Origin: Pedobacter jeongneungensis
GTDB lineage: Bacteria > Bacteroidota > Bacteroidia > Sphingobacteriales > Sphingobacteriaceae
DNA length: 64,000 nt
Direction: 5' to 3'
Assembly (NCBI RefSeq): GCF_000633455.1
Contig: NZ_AYMG01000001.1
Location: 186,001 to 250,000, forward strand
How positions within the stretch are numbered: position 1 is the first letter of the stretch; the number at the start of each line of letters is the position of its first letter. Of this stretch, positions 55,234 through 64,000 are shown piece by piece. Made by a program: the position numbers and the translations under genes. Below the pieces are notes generated by a model. It did no database searches. It was given only the letters and a program-made list of their open reading frames with translations, and was not told the origin of the DNA.

Positions 55234-58092
55234 TTAAAATGTACAGGCAATTTTGCCATATACATACCTGCCACTAAAACCAAACTGACTAACAGCCCTT
55301 GGGTACAAGAACCTCCCATTAGAAGTATTGTCTAATCCGCCTGAATAATTACTGGTAGAAACACCGCTGAGGTTGTTTTCATTATTCCGGGGATCAATGT
55401 ATAATTTATCGGGATAAACATCGAAAATATTATTCGCGCCTACGGTTACAGACCAGGTTTTGCTTGCTGCATAACTTACAGAGAAATCAGTTACCCATTT
55501 CGGAGCAAAAGTTTGATCCAACTGCGTTGGCAAACCATTGGCAGGAAGGTTTGGATCGATGGCATTTAAGTAAGTAACCTCTCCAAAACGAACCGTTCTG
55601 GCAACAAGCGATAATTTATTTACATTATACGTTGCGGTGATATTCAACTTGTTTTTAGGTACAGAGCTTTCGAAACGTGAGCGTTCCAAACGATCGAATA
55701 ATTTAGCTTTTAACGATGCGTCGCTTTCAATTTTATCAGACCCCTGGATACTTCTAACCACAGTTTTGTTCACATTACCGGCAACACTTAAAATTAAACT
55801 ACTTTTTGCACCAAGGTTAAATCTATTGGTTAAAACCACGTCGATTCCTGCGGTATTCGTAGTAATGGCGTTAGTGAAAAACTGTACACTATTAATCTGC
55901 GCCAATGGATCTACTGTATTTAATATCTGGTTCACTACGCCGGTTGGTACCAAAACACCGCCAGAGCGTTCGCGGGCATACTGACTGGAAAAAACAATCC
56001 GGTCGCTGATATCGATGTTATAAGCATCAATGGTGAAAGTAAAAGTTTTTGCAATTTTACCGGCCAAACCTAAACTTCCAGATTTAGAAATTTCTGGTTT
56101 TAATGCTCCAACACCAAATTGGGCAACAATTGGGTTCGCATTATTTACCGTTAAAACCTGAGTAGCGTTGGTTCCTACAAATTGTGTACTCTCATTATTA
56201 AAATACTGTTGGTGTAAAGATGGTGCCCTAAACCCAGTGGCATAAGCCCCACGGATGGAAACATCTCCAAAAAGTTTAACCTTACCTGTGAATTTATAAG
56301 AGAAGTTTGAACCGAAATCGCTGTAGTTTTCATATCTGCCTGCGGCTTCTAAGGTTATCCTTTTCCCAAATTCAGCTTCAAAATCGGCATAAGCGCCTAC
56401 GTTGTGTCTCGATTTATCCAAAGCATTACTCGGCTTAAATCCAGGGAATACCTGTGCGCCAGATGCGGTAGGGGATGTCCCGATCAATCTTCCTCCATTT
56501 GAATAGGATAAAAGCTCGCCTTCTTTGATCTGGTAATTATCTATCCTGAACTCTCCGCCAAAGGCAGTATTCAATGAAGTTAAAAATCCACCCTCAAAAG
56601 TGTGCTTTTTGTTTATATCGAGGTTACTGGTATTTTGTCTGAATAGCAATTCTCCTGCGTAAAACGAAGTAGGACTTGTTCCTGTTGGCAAAGAAGCATT
56701 AACCGTATTATTAATATTAAATGCTATTGTATTTTCTCCACTGGTATTGCTAAGGTCATAGTCCCATGTACCTATTTTACCTCTTAAACCTGCAGAAAAT
56801 GAATAATCATTGATCTTTGTATCGATAAAAGGTAAAAATCCGTTAGGATAGATGGATAAATCTATTTGCGTGGTTTGTGTTGGCAAGCGATAAAAACCGG
56901 CTGCACTACCCGTTTTATGCGTAAAGCCTGCTGCATAATATAATTGAGTAGTTTTTCCAAAATTAAACTGTCCGTTTAAGAATCCACCGCCGTTTTTAGA
57001 ATCAGAATTACCCACGCGCATATTATTTCTGTCTAAACCATTTGCAGCCGCCCTTGCATCATCAGCCGCTTTTAAACTGGCAAAACGGGCCTGAAAAGCA
57101 GCTTCGGTTTCTGTCGGGCCTTTGGTTGGGCTTGCAGAATACAATAATGGCCGGGTATCTAAACCGCCACGGTTGGTATATCCGCGTTGAAGATACTGTG
57201 CTGCAAAATTGATGAAACCTTTATCATTTTTAAATGCCCAGCCCTTGCTAAAATCAACCTGAAAAGTTCTGCCATCACTAAAATCGCGACCTAAAGCACT
57301 TGATGAAGATTGACCAAAGGAACTAGAGAAACTATATGGAGTTACCTTTTTTAATACAATGTTGATTACTCCGGCAATGGCATCCGAGCCATATTGTGCC
57401 GCAGCACCGTCACGTAAAACCTCAATCCGTTCAATTGCCGAAACCGGAATGGAGTTTAAATCTGTACCAACAGAACCACGTCCGAAAGTACCGTTAATGT
57501 TTACCAATGCGGTGGTATGCCTGCGTTTGCCATTTACCAGCACCAAAACCTGATCAGGCCCCAGGCCACGTAAGGATGCAGGATCGATGTGATCGGTTCC
57601 ATCAGAAACCGTTTGCCGGTTTGAGCTAAAGGATGGCGCCACGAAATTCAAAATTTGTGTTAAATCTGTTTGGGCAAATACCTTAACGTCTTTTGTAGAA
57701 ATCAGATCCACGGGGACAACACTTTCGATGTTTGTTCTTGGCGCTGACCTTGATCCCACCACAACTACATCACTTAATAATTCCTTTGTATCCTGCAATG
57801 CAAAATCCATCGTTTTTACAGTATTATCGATCTGAACAGCGACTTCAGCTGTTTGATAACCCGTAAATGAAATCCGGATTTTGTAAGCACCCGCTGCCGG
57901 GAACTTTAAGGCATAAAGGCCATTTCCATCGGAAGATGTACCAACTTTTGATCCAACTACCTGAACAGTAGCACCCGGAATAGCTAATCCTGCAGAATCC
58001 GTAACCTTACCCTTTAAGCCCTGGGCAAGCAGATGATTAGAAACAAACAGTAAGAGGAGGATTAGGGAGTTTTTGAATAATATTTTTATCAT
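55234..58092 (-). CDS. TonB-dependent receptor without SusD partner
   Basis: A 952-residue outer-membrane receptor: signal peptide (1-23), carboxypeptidase-regulatory-like domain (about 25-105), DVVVVGSRSAPRTN TonB-box region, plug (about 115-235 with RIEVLRDGAAAQYGSDAIAG) and a barrel ending in a Phe. The plug motif RIEVLRDGAAAQYG is that of the classical siderophore/cobalamin-type receptors rather than SusC. The segment VNINGTFGRGSVGTDLNSIP is typical of a large Bacteroidota receptor group of unknown ligand. No substrate-binding protein or enzyme is adjacent. Confidence 0.9.
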   Translation of the reverse strand: MIKILFKNSLILLLLFVSNHLLAQGLKGKVTDSAGLAIPGATVQVVGSKVGTSSDGNGLYALKFPAAGAYKIRISFTGYQTAEVAVQIDNTVKTMDFALQDTKELLSDVVVVGSRSAPRTNIESVVPVDLISTKDVKVFAQTDLTQILNFVAPSFSSNRQTVSDGTDHIDPASLRGLGPDQVLVLVNGKRRHTTALVNINGTFGRGSVGTDLNSIPVSAIERIEVLRDGAAAQYGSDAIAGVINIVLKKVTPYSFSSSFGQSSSSALGRDFSDGRTFQVDFSKGWAFKNDKGFINFAAQYLQRGYTNRGGLDTRPLLYSASPTKGPTETEAAFQARFASLKAADDARAAANGLDRNNMRVGNSDSKNGGGFLNGQFNFGKTTQLYYAAGFTHKTGSAAGFYRLPTQTTQIDLSIYPNGFLPFIDTKINDYSFSAGLRGKIGTWDYDLSNTSGENTIAFNINNTVNASLPTGTSPTSFYAGELLFRQNTSNLDINKKHTFEGGFLTSLNTAFGGEFRIDNYQIKEGELLSYSNGGRLIGTSPTASGAQVFPGFKPSNALDKSRHNVGAYADFEAEFGKRITLEAAGRYENYSDFGSNFSYKFTGKVKLFGDVSIRGAYATGFRAPSLHQQYFNNESTQFVGTNATQVLTVNNANPIVAQFGVGALKPEISKSGSLGLAGKIAKTFTFTIDAYNIDISDRIVFSSQYARERSGGVLVPTGVVNQILNTVDPLAQINSVQFFTNAITTNTAGIDVVLTNRFNLGAKSSLILSVAGNVNKTVVRSIQGSDKIESDASLKAKLFDRLERSRFESSVPKNKLNITATYNVNKLSLVARTVRFGEVTYLNAIDPNLPANGLPTQLDQTFAPKWVTDFSVSYAASKTWSVTVGANNIFDVYPDKLYIDPRNNENNLSGVSTSNYSGGLDNTSNGRFLYPRAVSQFGFSGRYVYGKIACTF

Positions 58093-58257
58093 AGTTCATA
58101 GGTTTATAAACAATAATAACAATTTTATTACAAAGTTTTAAACAGCAACTCACTGATAAAGAATAAAATACTAAAACAATATACCTTTTCTGTAGATAAC
58201 TAAAGACAAAAGATCTAAATATTGTGAAAATTAACCCCCATTCAAGGAAATAAATAT

Positions 58258-58749
58258 TTATTGAGCTAAATCAACCAAAACACCAACATCACTTACTTCC
58301 AAAAGCGGATTATCGCGCATATTCTGCTCAATTTCGATCTCAAATTTACCATTTCGTGGAAAATGATAATTGGTAAGCATAGGCAGGGTGTAACTAAATA
58401 CATTTCCAGAGCCGCTTCCTAACCATTCGCCGTCATTTTTAGCCAGTTTATATTGATAACGCCTTGTTACCATCTTTTTGCCGTCTTTGAAATGAGCAAG
58501 GATAAAAATATTGGCATATTTATAATCAGCAGTATGCCTAAGCTTAAAATAAATATTGTAGGCCCTGGTATTATCCTTAATCTCAAACGGCGTTGAAATA
58601 TGATTACGGTAGGTCCACCTGCGATCGGCAATTTCAATATTACTATCAATTACACTGGTCGTACAGCCAACAAAAAGCGAAGTGATCAATAAAAAAGCAA
58701 GCAAAAATACTTGTCTTTTATTCAGCAGCAGGTTTATTTTCTGAGCCAT
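58258..58749 (-). CDS. gldH: Gliding motility lipoprotein GldH
   Basis: A 163-residue lipoprotein (SLFVGC, Cys at residue 28) with the GldH pattern RRWTYRNHISTPFEIKDN, YNIYFKLRHTADYKYANIF and a C-terminal NPLLEVSDVGVLVDL. GldH is a part of the gliding/type IX secretion gene set of Bacteroidota and is often kept in non-gliding species beside ricT. I chose the ATG at 58749; the open frame extends to 58839 but that part lies inside the ricT tail and lacks a signal. It overlaps ricT by 32 bases. Confidence 0.85.
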   Translation of the reverse strand: MAQKINLLLNKRQVFLLAFLLITSLFVGCTTSVIDSNIEIADRRWTYRNHISTPFEIKDNTRAYNIYFKLRHTADYKYANIFILAHFKDGKKMVTRRYQYKLAKNDGEWLGSGSGNVFSYTLPMLTNYHFPRNGKFEIEIEQNMRDNPLLEVSDVGVLVDLAQ

Positions 58750-60259
58750 TATTATTGTTTCGGCGGTTATTGTTTTTCCTACGGTTATTTCTGTTCTTGT
58801 TTTTGCTTTGCTCTGGCTTAGCGCCTTCTGCAGCAGCACTTCCTTCTACATTTACAACAGGTTTTTGTGCTTGCGGTTGCTGCTTTGGTTTGTTATTTTG
58901 AGGCTTTGGGCCGTTAACATGCTGAGGTTTCGGTACGGTTTGTTGAGGCTTCTGACCAGCATTTTGTTGTGGTTTTGGTCCGTTAGGCTGTTGTTTTCCA
59001 CCTTGCTGAGCTTTTTGTACACCCTGTTGAGGCTGCTGTGGTTTATTATTAGGCCCTGCATTTTTTTCTCCGGCAGGAACTCTTTCCCTTTTATTTTGGC
59101 TATTGCTTCGGTTATTTTTCTGGTTGTTGTTCCTGTTCTGGTTGCTTTTACCGCGCGAACGTTCATCTAAACGGGTTAAACTATCCTGACCAACTACATT
59201 TTCGTAATCGAACGATTTTTCTACCACAACCGGTGCTGCAATCTGAACGGCTTCTTCTTTTAAGTTAGGAGCTTTTTTGCCTGCCTTGTTCATCGCCATG
59301 ATCTCTTTTACACGGGCAGCTTTAACCGGAATCCAGTTTTCATCGCCCTGGTAACTAAACCACATGATTTTTTTGAAAATATCGGTTTTCTGGTGACGGG
59401 CATAACCAGCCTCAGTATCAAGATTTTCTATTCTATCGGGAATATCTTTTAAAGCATCCAGATAGGTATCCAGCTCGTAGTTTAAGCAGCATTTTAATTT
59501 GCCACACTGACCGGCAAGCTTTAAGGTATTTAATGATAAGTTTTGATAACGGGCCGCAGCTGTAGAAACCGTTTTAAAATTGGTTAACCAGGTAGAGCAG
59601 CATAATTCGCGACCACAAGAGCCAATTCCGCCTAAGCGGCCAGCTTCCTGGCGCATCCCGATCTGGCGCATTTCAATACGGATACGGAAACTTTCTGCCA
59701 TTTTTTTAATCAGCTCACGGAAATCCACACGGCCATCGGCTGTATAAAAGAAAGTGGCTTTGGTTTTATCTGCCTGATAATCCACATCGCTTATTTTCAT
59801 CTGCAAACGTAAATCCAATGCCAGTTTTCGGGCTTTGTGCATGGTTTCCCATTCCATTCCCTTGGCAGCATTCCATTTTTCTACATCGGCCTCTGTAGCT
59901 TTACGATAGATTTTTTTAGTTACCTGATCGAGCGCCGTTTTACGGCGTTTCATCTGGATGCGGACCAATTCGCCCGTAAGCGAAACGTGCCCTACATCAA
60001 AACCACCGGTTGGCCCTTCAACAGCAACAAGTTCCCCAATTTCGAGGTAGATGTTATCATTATTGAGGAAAAACTCTTTACGCGAGCCTTTAAATTTGAT
60101 TTCGGTAACCTGAAAAGGTTTATAATTAGAGGGCATATCCAAATTAGACAGCCAATCGTGAACTTCCATTGTTTGGCAACCACCGGTGCCACATGAGCCA
60201 TTACTTTTGCATCCATTAGGGGTGCAACCACCACCTGTTGAACAACTTCCACATCCCAT
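58718..60259 (-). CDS. ricT: RicT/PSP1-domain protein
   Basis: A 513-residue protein. The N-terminus is Cys/Gly-rich (MGCGSCSTGGGCTP and onward, seven Cys in 28 residues), then comes the PSP1 domain (about residues 40-290) with GRLGGIGSCGRELCCSTWL and LAGQCGKLKCCLNYE. After residue 360 the protein becomes a low-complexity Asn/Gln/Lys/Pro tail. Firmicute RicT (YaaT) works in an Fe-S complex that affects RNase Y and mRNA maturation; the Bacteroidota role is less clear. It starts two bases after the holB stop. Confidence 0.9.
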   Translation of the reverse strand: MGCGSCSTGGGCTPNGCKSNGSCGTGGCQTMEVHDWLSNLDMPSNYKPFQVTEIKFKGSRKEFFLNNDNIYLEIGELVAVEGPTGGFDVGHVSLTGELVRIQMKRRKTALDQVTKKIYRKATEADVEKWNAAKGMEWETMHKARKLALDLRLQMKISDVDYQADKTKATFFYTADGRVDFRELIKKMAESFRIRIEMRQIGMRQEAGRLGGIGSCGRELCCSTWLTNFKTVSTAAARYQNLSLNTLKLAGQCGKLKCCLNYELDTYLDALKDIPDRIENLDTEAGYARHQKTDIFKKIMWFSYQGDENWIPVKAARVKEIMAMNKAGKKAPNLKEEAVQIAAPVVVEKSFDYENVVGQDSLTRLDERSRGKSNQNRNNNQKNNRSNSQNKRERVPAGEKNAGPNNKPQQPQQGVQKAQQGGKQQPNGPKPQQNAGQKPQQTVPKPQHVNGPKPQNNKPKQQPQAQKPVVNVEGSAAAEGAKPEQSKNKNRNNRRKNNNRRNNNNGSENKPAAE

Positions 60260-60260
60260 A

Positions 60261-61418
60261 TTAATTGTATATATATTGAGTCCCCGCAGGGAGCGTTTTA
60301 AACTTGATAATTTTCACCAATTGTAAAGATACATCTAAAAACAGAATTTTTGGGTTTGCATTTCTTTCAATGTGGTAATGTGCCTTTTCCAGTTCGCCGA
60401 TTATGGCCTCTGCCATAGGCAAGGTAAGTACATGCGTGCTGAGTTTTTTTGCCGTTTCGAAGGTAAGGGGCGGCAATTTCACCAATTCTTCAGCTCCGCT
60501 TAAAATCAAACAGCACTCGCGTAAATAATTTACACCGTATTTTAAAAAATTCTTCTGGTTTTCTCTTCCCCACTTGGCAGCCTCGTCGGTAAATTCGATC
60601 AGATCGGGCACTTTATTTCCAAAACCCATCCTTAACCAGGCCGTAAACGTACCCGAACTGTCGCTCTGGGTATCGGCAGCCAAAGCTTTTGCCTCAATTA
60701 AATTTCCATCGGCCAAAAAAGAATAATCAATGGCCTGATTTTCATTTAATCCACTGCTGTTTAATAAAAATCCGGTCACTTCTTCTGAAGATAATTTCGG
60801 GATCTTAACAATCTGTGTTCTTGATAAAATAGTGGTTAAAATCTGGTCCTGACTTTGCGCAATTAAAATAAACAGCGTATTTGCAGGTGGTTCTTCGATC
60901 AATTTTAATAAAGCATTACCAGCCTTATCCAAATATTCGGGCAACCACATAATTAAAACCTTGGTTTCGGCCTCAAAGGCTTTATAACTTAGTTTTTTTA
61001 TAATATCGTGGCATTCGGCGATGTTGATATTGGCCTGTTTATTGGCTGCATCGAGTTTTGAGCGCCAGATGTCTATATCAAAATAAGGATCCTGCATTAA
61101 CATGCCCCGCCATTCTTCCAGTACATCTACTGCAGTTTTTACGCTTGCGGAAGCAAAAAACGGGTAGGAGAAATGCAGGTCGGGATGGATCAAACGTTCG
61201 TATTTTCTGCAACTCGAACATTCGCCACAGCTATCATTTTCGCCTTTATTAAGACAATTAATGTATTGCGCATAGGCAATGGCCAAAGGTACAGCACCTG
61301 AACCAGCGGGCGACAAAAACAGCTGTGCATGGCTAATCCGGTTTTCTTTAACCGTTTGCACCAATTGTTGCTTCACTCTTTCCTGTCCTATGATTTCTTT
61401 AAACTGCATTTGGTGCAA
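60261..61418 (-). CDS. holB: DNA polymerase III delta-prime subunit
   Basis: A 385-residue clamp-loader subunit. The start FKEIIGQERVKQQLVQTV, the Zn module CGECSSCRKYE with an earlier Cys (INCLNKGEND) and LIEEPPANTLFILIAQS are delta-prime marks. The P-loop position reads PAGSGAVPLA, without the Lys, as is normal for delta-prime, which does not hydrolyse ATP. The ATG at 61409 is an alternative start. First gene of the holB-ricT-gldH operon. Confidence 0.88.
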   Translation of the reverse strand: MHQMQFKEIIGQERVKQQLVQTVKENRISHAQLFLSPAGSGAVPLAIAYAQYINCLNKGENDSCGECSSCRKYERLIHPDLHFSYPFFASASVKTAVDVLEEWRGMLMQDPYFDIDIWRSKLDAANKQANINIAECHDIIKKLSYKAFEAETKVLIMWLPEYLDKAGNALLKLIEEPPANTLFILIAQSQDQILTTILSRTQIVKIPKLSSEEVTGFLLNSSGLNENQAIDYSFLADGNLIEAKALAADTQSDSSGTFTAWLRMGFGNKVPDLIEFTDEAAKWGRENQKNFLKYGVNYLRECCLILSGAEELVKLPPLTFETAKKLSTHVLTLPMAEAIIGELEKAHYHIERNANPKILFLDVSLQLVKIIKFKTLPAGTQYIYN

Positions 61419-61529
61419 AATAAGAAATAGATATGAGATTCACACATTCGTCATCACGTTCTTACTTTTGAAACACACTTTTGATGTAAACAAAGCTTGT
61501 AATTGTATTAACTTATTGAATCAATAATA

Positions 61530-61759
61530 TTTTGAAAAGCAAGGTCTGGTGCGTTTCGGTTCCGAAAGTCCTGCTATCGCTTATTTAACTAAGTCAGTAA
61601 TTCTTCCGGAATATCAAATAGTACGCTCTGCAACTTTACCCAACCGTACCTGCCTGTATCAACTAAACCTGATGGGAGCGGCAGCCCCGAAGCATGAGGG
61701 CTAAAGCATACAGCAGGACCGGACATACCTAAGTACTACAGGTTTTGCTTTCCAAAAAA
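61530..61759. repeat. 230-base nested foldback element
   Basis: Outer arms TTTTGAAAAGCAAGGTCTG and CAGGTTTTGCTTTCCAAAA pair with few mismatches. A second nested pair, GTCCTGCTATCGCTT (from 61568) and AAGCATACAGCAGGAC (to 61719), lies inside, and AGCCCC/AGGGCT can form a third hairpin near 61683-61702. The rest of the 61419-61909 gap has no gene. It may be a structured RNA or a dispersed intergenic repeat; the strand is undetermined. Confidence 0.5.
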
Positions 61760-61909
61760 TGGAACGAATCAATTTTTAAGCCAATAACACATACATTACC
61801 AAAGTATTAACTCTTAGGCTTACCGATTATTTCAAAAACCTTACCTTTGGCTTTTATTTTTTTAAACTGTGGTAAACGCTTTACGCCAAACACCCAACGC
61901 TTAACATTT

Positions 61910-62326
61910 ATGGCGCGAATCCTCGCATTTGATTATGGAACAAAACGCATCGGCATTGCAGTAACCGATCCTTTGCAGATTATTGCAACGGGCCTCGATA
62001 CGGTACATCCGAAAGATGTGATCGAATACGTTAAAAAATATATGCTTACCGAGCAGGTAGAGGCTTTTGTATTGGGAGATCCAAAACAAATGGATGGTTC
62101 TCCATCTGACTCTGCACAACATGTAAAGGGTTTTGCCACGCTTTTAAAAAAGTCGTTTCCCGATATCCCGAGGCACTGGGTTGATGAGCGTTTTACTTCT
62201 AAGCTGGCACACCAGGCCATTATGCAAAGCGGGCTAAAAAAAATGGATAGAAGAGACAAAGACAGGGTTGATACCATTGCCGCAACCATCATTTTACAAT
62301 ATTTTATGGAAAGTAACCGTTTATAA
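61910..62326 (+). CDS. ruvX: Holliday junction resolvase-like protein
   Basis: A 138-residue YqgF/RuvX protein of the RNase H fold: ARILAFDYGTKRIGIAVTD with the first catalytic Asp, FVLGDPKQMDG, then VDERFTSKLA and a late KDRVDTIAATIILQ with the last Asp. It acts in pre-16S rRNA 5' end maturation or junction processing. I chose the ATG at 61910 because the family starts right before ILAFDYG; the open frame goes back to 61847. The methyltransferase gene starts seven bases after its stop. Confidence 0.9.
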   Translation: MARILAFDYGTKRIGIAVTDPLQIIATGLDTVHPKDVIEYVKKYMLTEQVEAFVLGDPKQMDGSPSDSAQHVKGFATLLKKSFPDIPRHWVDERFTSKLAHQAIMQSGLKKMDRRDKDRVDTIAATIILQYFMESNRL

Positions 62327-62333
62327 CCAACAA

Positions 62334-62972
62334 ATGAGCCTGATAAACGACGATTTACAAGATTTATTAATTGCCTACTGTGAGCCTGAAAGCGAACTGC
62401 TACAGCAAATAGACCGCGAAACCAACCTTAAAGTTTTGATGCCACGGATGCTCTCCGGCCATTACCAGGGCAGGGTTTTGAGCATGCTGAGCAAAATGGT
62501 TGCCCCAAAAAGGATTTTAGAAATCGGCACTTTTACCGGCTATGCTACGCTATGCCTGGCAGAAGGGCTAACCAAAGACGGCCTGCTTTATACCCTTGAT
62601 ATTAATGAGGAGCTGGAAGACATGGTGCGCAGCAACTTTGCCAAATCAGCATATAACAATCAGATTAATTATATCCTGGGTGATGCTACCGCAACAATAG
62701 CTGGTTTAGACGAAGTTTTCGATATCGTTTTTATTGATGCCGACAAGAAAAATAACGGCACTTATTACGATCTGATTTTTGACCGTGTACGCCCTGGCGG
62801 GATTATTATTGTGGATAATGTACTATGGAGTGGAAAAGTACTTCAGGAGAAACAAGACAAAGACACCAGAAATATTACTAGTTTTAATGATAAAATAGCT
62901 GCAGATGAACGGGTTGAGAAATTAATATTGCCTGTTCGCGATGGTTTGTTTGTGATCAGGAAGTTGGGTTAA
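62334..62972 (+). CDS. SAM-dependent O-methyltransferase
   Basis: A 212-residue class I methyltransferase of the catechol/caffeoyl-CoA type: the SAM loop LEIGTFTGYATLCLAE near residue 64, YTLDINEE, the metal site FIDADKKN near 136 and IIVDNVLWSGKVL near 164. The substrate is unknown; the family methylates catechols and related phenols. The frame is open upstream to 62268 inside ruvX, but the ATG at 62334, seven bases after its stop, fits the family length. Confidence 0.88.
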   Translation: MSLINDDLQDLLIAYCEPESELLQQIDRETNLKVLMPRMLSGHYQGRVLSMLSKMVAPKRILEIGTFTGYATLCLAEGLTKDGLLYTLDINEELEDMVRSNFAKSAYNNQINYILGDATATIAGLDEVFDIVFIDADKKNNGTYYDLIFDRVRPGGIIIVDNVLWSGKVLQEKQDKDTRNITSFNDKIAADERVEKLILPVRDGLFVIRKLG

Positions 62973-63075
62973 TTGTAGAAACTGTTTAAATCGGTTAGTT
63001 GATTTATCAACGCCGGTTAAGCAATTAACCAAAAATGAAATGAATAAAGTTTAGCATATAAAAGATTGATCGGTT

Positions 63076-63121
63076 AAATTGTTTAATCGGTTAATCGTAC
63101 AGTTAACCAATTAAACAATTT
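63076..63121. repeat. 19-bp inverted repeat (GGTTAA type)
   Basis: AAATTGTTTAATCGGTTAA and TTAACCAATTAAACAATTT pair with one mismatch over an 8-base loop, ending 12 bases before the glucosaminidase ATG. Pieces of the same words recur at 62985-63030 and 63835-63870 (AACCAATTTAAACAATTAACC), so it is a small dispersed family around this gene. Confidence 0.6.
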
Positions 63122-63133
63122 GTACAGTTAACC

Positions 63134-63811
63134 ATGACTAAGAAGATTTTTACTTTTTGTTTACTGCTCCTATCGGGAATTATCGCCAGGGCGCAAGACA
63201 CAGAAGAATATATTGCGGAGCATGTAGAATATGCACAAGGTTTAATGCATGATCATAAAATTCCGGCGAGCGTTATTTTGGCTGTTGCCATACATGAATC
63301 AGGTGCCGGAAACAGTAAAATTGCACAACACCTCAATAACCATTTTGGTGTAAAAGGGCCTAACAATAATGCAGAAATCCGTTCTTCGTACCGCGATTAT
63401 TTAAATGCGGACGAATCCTACAGTCATTTTGTAGAGATTATGGAAACGCGTGAGCCTTTTAATGACCTTTTTGCAAAATACGATCAATACGACTACAGAG
63501 GCTGGACTTACGGCATCCGTCGTTGTGGTTATGCAATCAGTAGAAGCTGGGCCAGTCAGGTAATTAGCCTGATCAAAAAATATGAACTCTATCAATACGA
63601 CGAAAGACCCGAAGGATATGAAGAGCCAGTTTATGCCACACCAGTCCGTCACCACACCAGAAGCAGAAGAACAACAAAGGCCTATACTGTAAAATCGGGC
63701 GATAACTTAAGTATTATTGCAAAAAAGAAAGGTACAACGGTTAAGAAACTCATGCAGAAAAACGGCATCAAAAAGGCAAATTTAAAACCAGGACAGAAGA
63801 TTAAGTTTTGA
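63134..63811 (+). CDS. Glucosaminidase-LysM cell-wall enzyme
   Basis: A 225-residue exported protein: signal peptide (1-20, cut after ARA), glucosaminidase domain (about 22-155) with the catalytic Glu in AVAIHESGAGNSKIA near residue 56 and NNHFGVKG after it, then a basic linker and a C-terminal LysM repeat (about 182-225, YTVKSGDNLSIIAKKKGTTV). It should cut the glycan strands of peptidoglycan, with LysM holding it to the wall. A second lipoprotein gene follows 69 bases later. Confidence 0.88.
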   Translation: MTKKIFTFCLLLLSGIIARAQDTEEYIAEHVEYAQGLMHDHKIPASVILAVAIHESGAGNSKIAQHLNNHFGVKGPNNNAEIRSSYRDYLNADESYSHFVEIMETREPFNDLFAKYDQYDYRGWTYGIRRCGYAISRSWASQVISLIKKYELYQYDERPEGYEEPVYATPVRHHTRSRRTTKAYTVKSGDNLSIIAKKKGTTVKKLMQKNGIKKANLKPGQKIKF

Positions 63812-63880
63812 GTCATGAGTCCAAAGTCGAACTTTACAGTTAACCAATTTAAACAATTAACCGATTAACATCACCATACA

Positions 63881-64000
63881 ATGCGTTCATCCAATCATTT
63901 TATCTTATTAGCGGCAATCCTTATTTTTTTGAGCTCATGTGGTACGCGTAAGTTTTCGAAAAACAATAAACAGATCGAAAAGGCCGCCAATAAAGCCAAT
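63881..64000 (+). CDS. Start of a lipoprotein gene (cut by window end)
   Basis: From the ATG at 63881 the first 40 residues are a lipoprotein signal (ILIFLSSC, Cys at residue 21) and a basic stretch (RKFSKNNKQIEKAANKAN). In this genomic context it may be another glucosaminidase-type enzyme, but the catalytic part is beyond the window. Confidence 0.7.
   Translation, partial: MRSSNHFILLAAILIFLSSCGTRKFSKNNKQIEKAANKAN

Noticed and set aside
58749..58839. N-terminal extension of GldH
   Set aside because: The extra residues fall in the low-complexity tail of ricT and would move the lipoprotein signal away from the N-terminus.
60261..61418. Missing P-loop Lys in holB as a defect
   Set aside because: Delta-prime subunits normally lack a working P-loop, so this is expected.

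Overview
The window reads as a Bacteroidota chromosome, most likely Pedobacter or another Sphingobacteriaceae. The signs are five tandem SusC/SusD outer-membrane uptake pairs, lipoproteins with a Cys-Lys-Lys-Asp type start, the gliding lipoprotein GldH, the RicT (PSP1) protein, A-rich translation starts instead of Shine-Dalgarno sites, and promoters of the TTG-N20-TAnnTTTG kind. The genus is an inference; no 16S gene is present.

Region 1 (about 1-19,025) is an accessory island next to a tRNA-Arg(CCT) gene (19026-19097, minus strand). A tyrosine recombinase (17442-18713) sits at the tRNA 3' end with a good promoter; the far end of the island is outside the window. The cargo looks defence-related: a DUF4145-like zinc-ribbon protein, an unrecognised two-part protein with a possible internal start, two proteins with HEPN-type R-N-x3-H motifs, a DUF5677-like protein, a DUF6932-like nucleotidyltransferase, and a Fic AMP-transferase-like gene. 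At its centre is a tightly packed four-gene operon (7347-14345): a DUF262 protein (GmrS-like), a DUF262+DUF1524 protein (GmrSD-like) with a long unassigned C-terminus, an SMC/ABC-type ATPase and a Cys4-type HNH nuclease (together PtuAB/Septu-like). A frameshifted nuclease-gene fragment lies just upstream of it. The island also holds gene debris (a metallophosphoesterase C-terminus, a tRNA-like relic), several perfect dyads and a 50-bp-period array of GTTTTACT boxes directly in front of fic.

Region 2 (19,299-23,551) is ordinary core genome: a short-chain dehydrogenase, metG (probably starting at TTG), and an ldcA-doxX pair.

Region 3 (23,575-50,820) is an array of five SusC/SusD pairs, all on the minus strand and each closed by its own hairpin terminator. 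Two pairs carry a small extra lipoprotein. No glycoside hydrolase, sulfatase or sigma/anti-sigma gene lies among them, so the substrates cannot be read from context. The SusC genes share nearly identical 5' ends, the first two share a palindrome at the same distance from the start codon, and a decayed sixth susC 5' end lies between pairs 2 and 3. This points to expansion by duplication.

Region 4 (51,043-64,000) returns to core functions: an M14 zinc peptidase, murF, a stand-alone TonB-dependent receptor, the holB-ricT-gldH operon, ruvX, an O-methyltransferase, and a glucosaminidase/LysM cell-wall enzyme followed by the start of a lipoprotein gene. Intergenic foldback repeats (55.0, 61.5 and 63.1 kb) resemble the dispersed repeats of this bacterial group.
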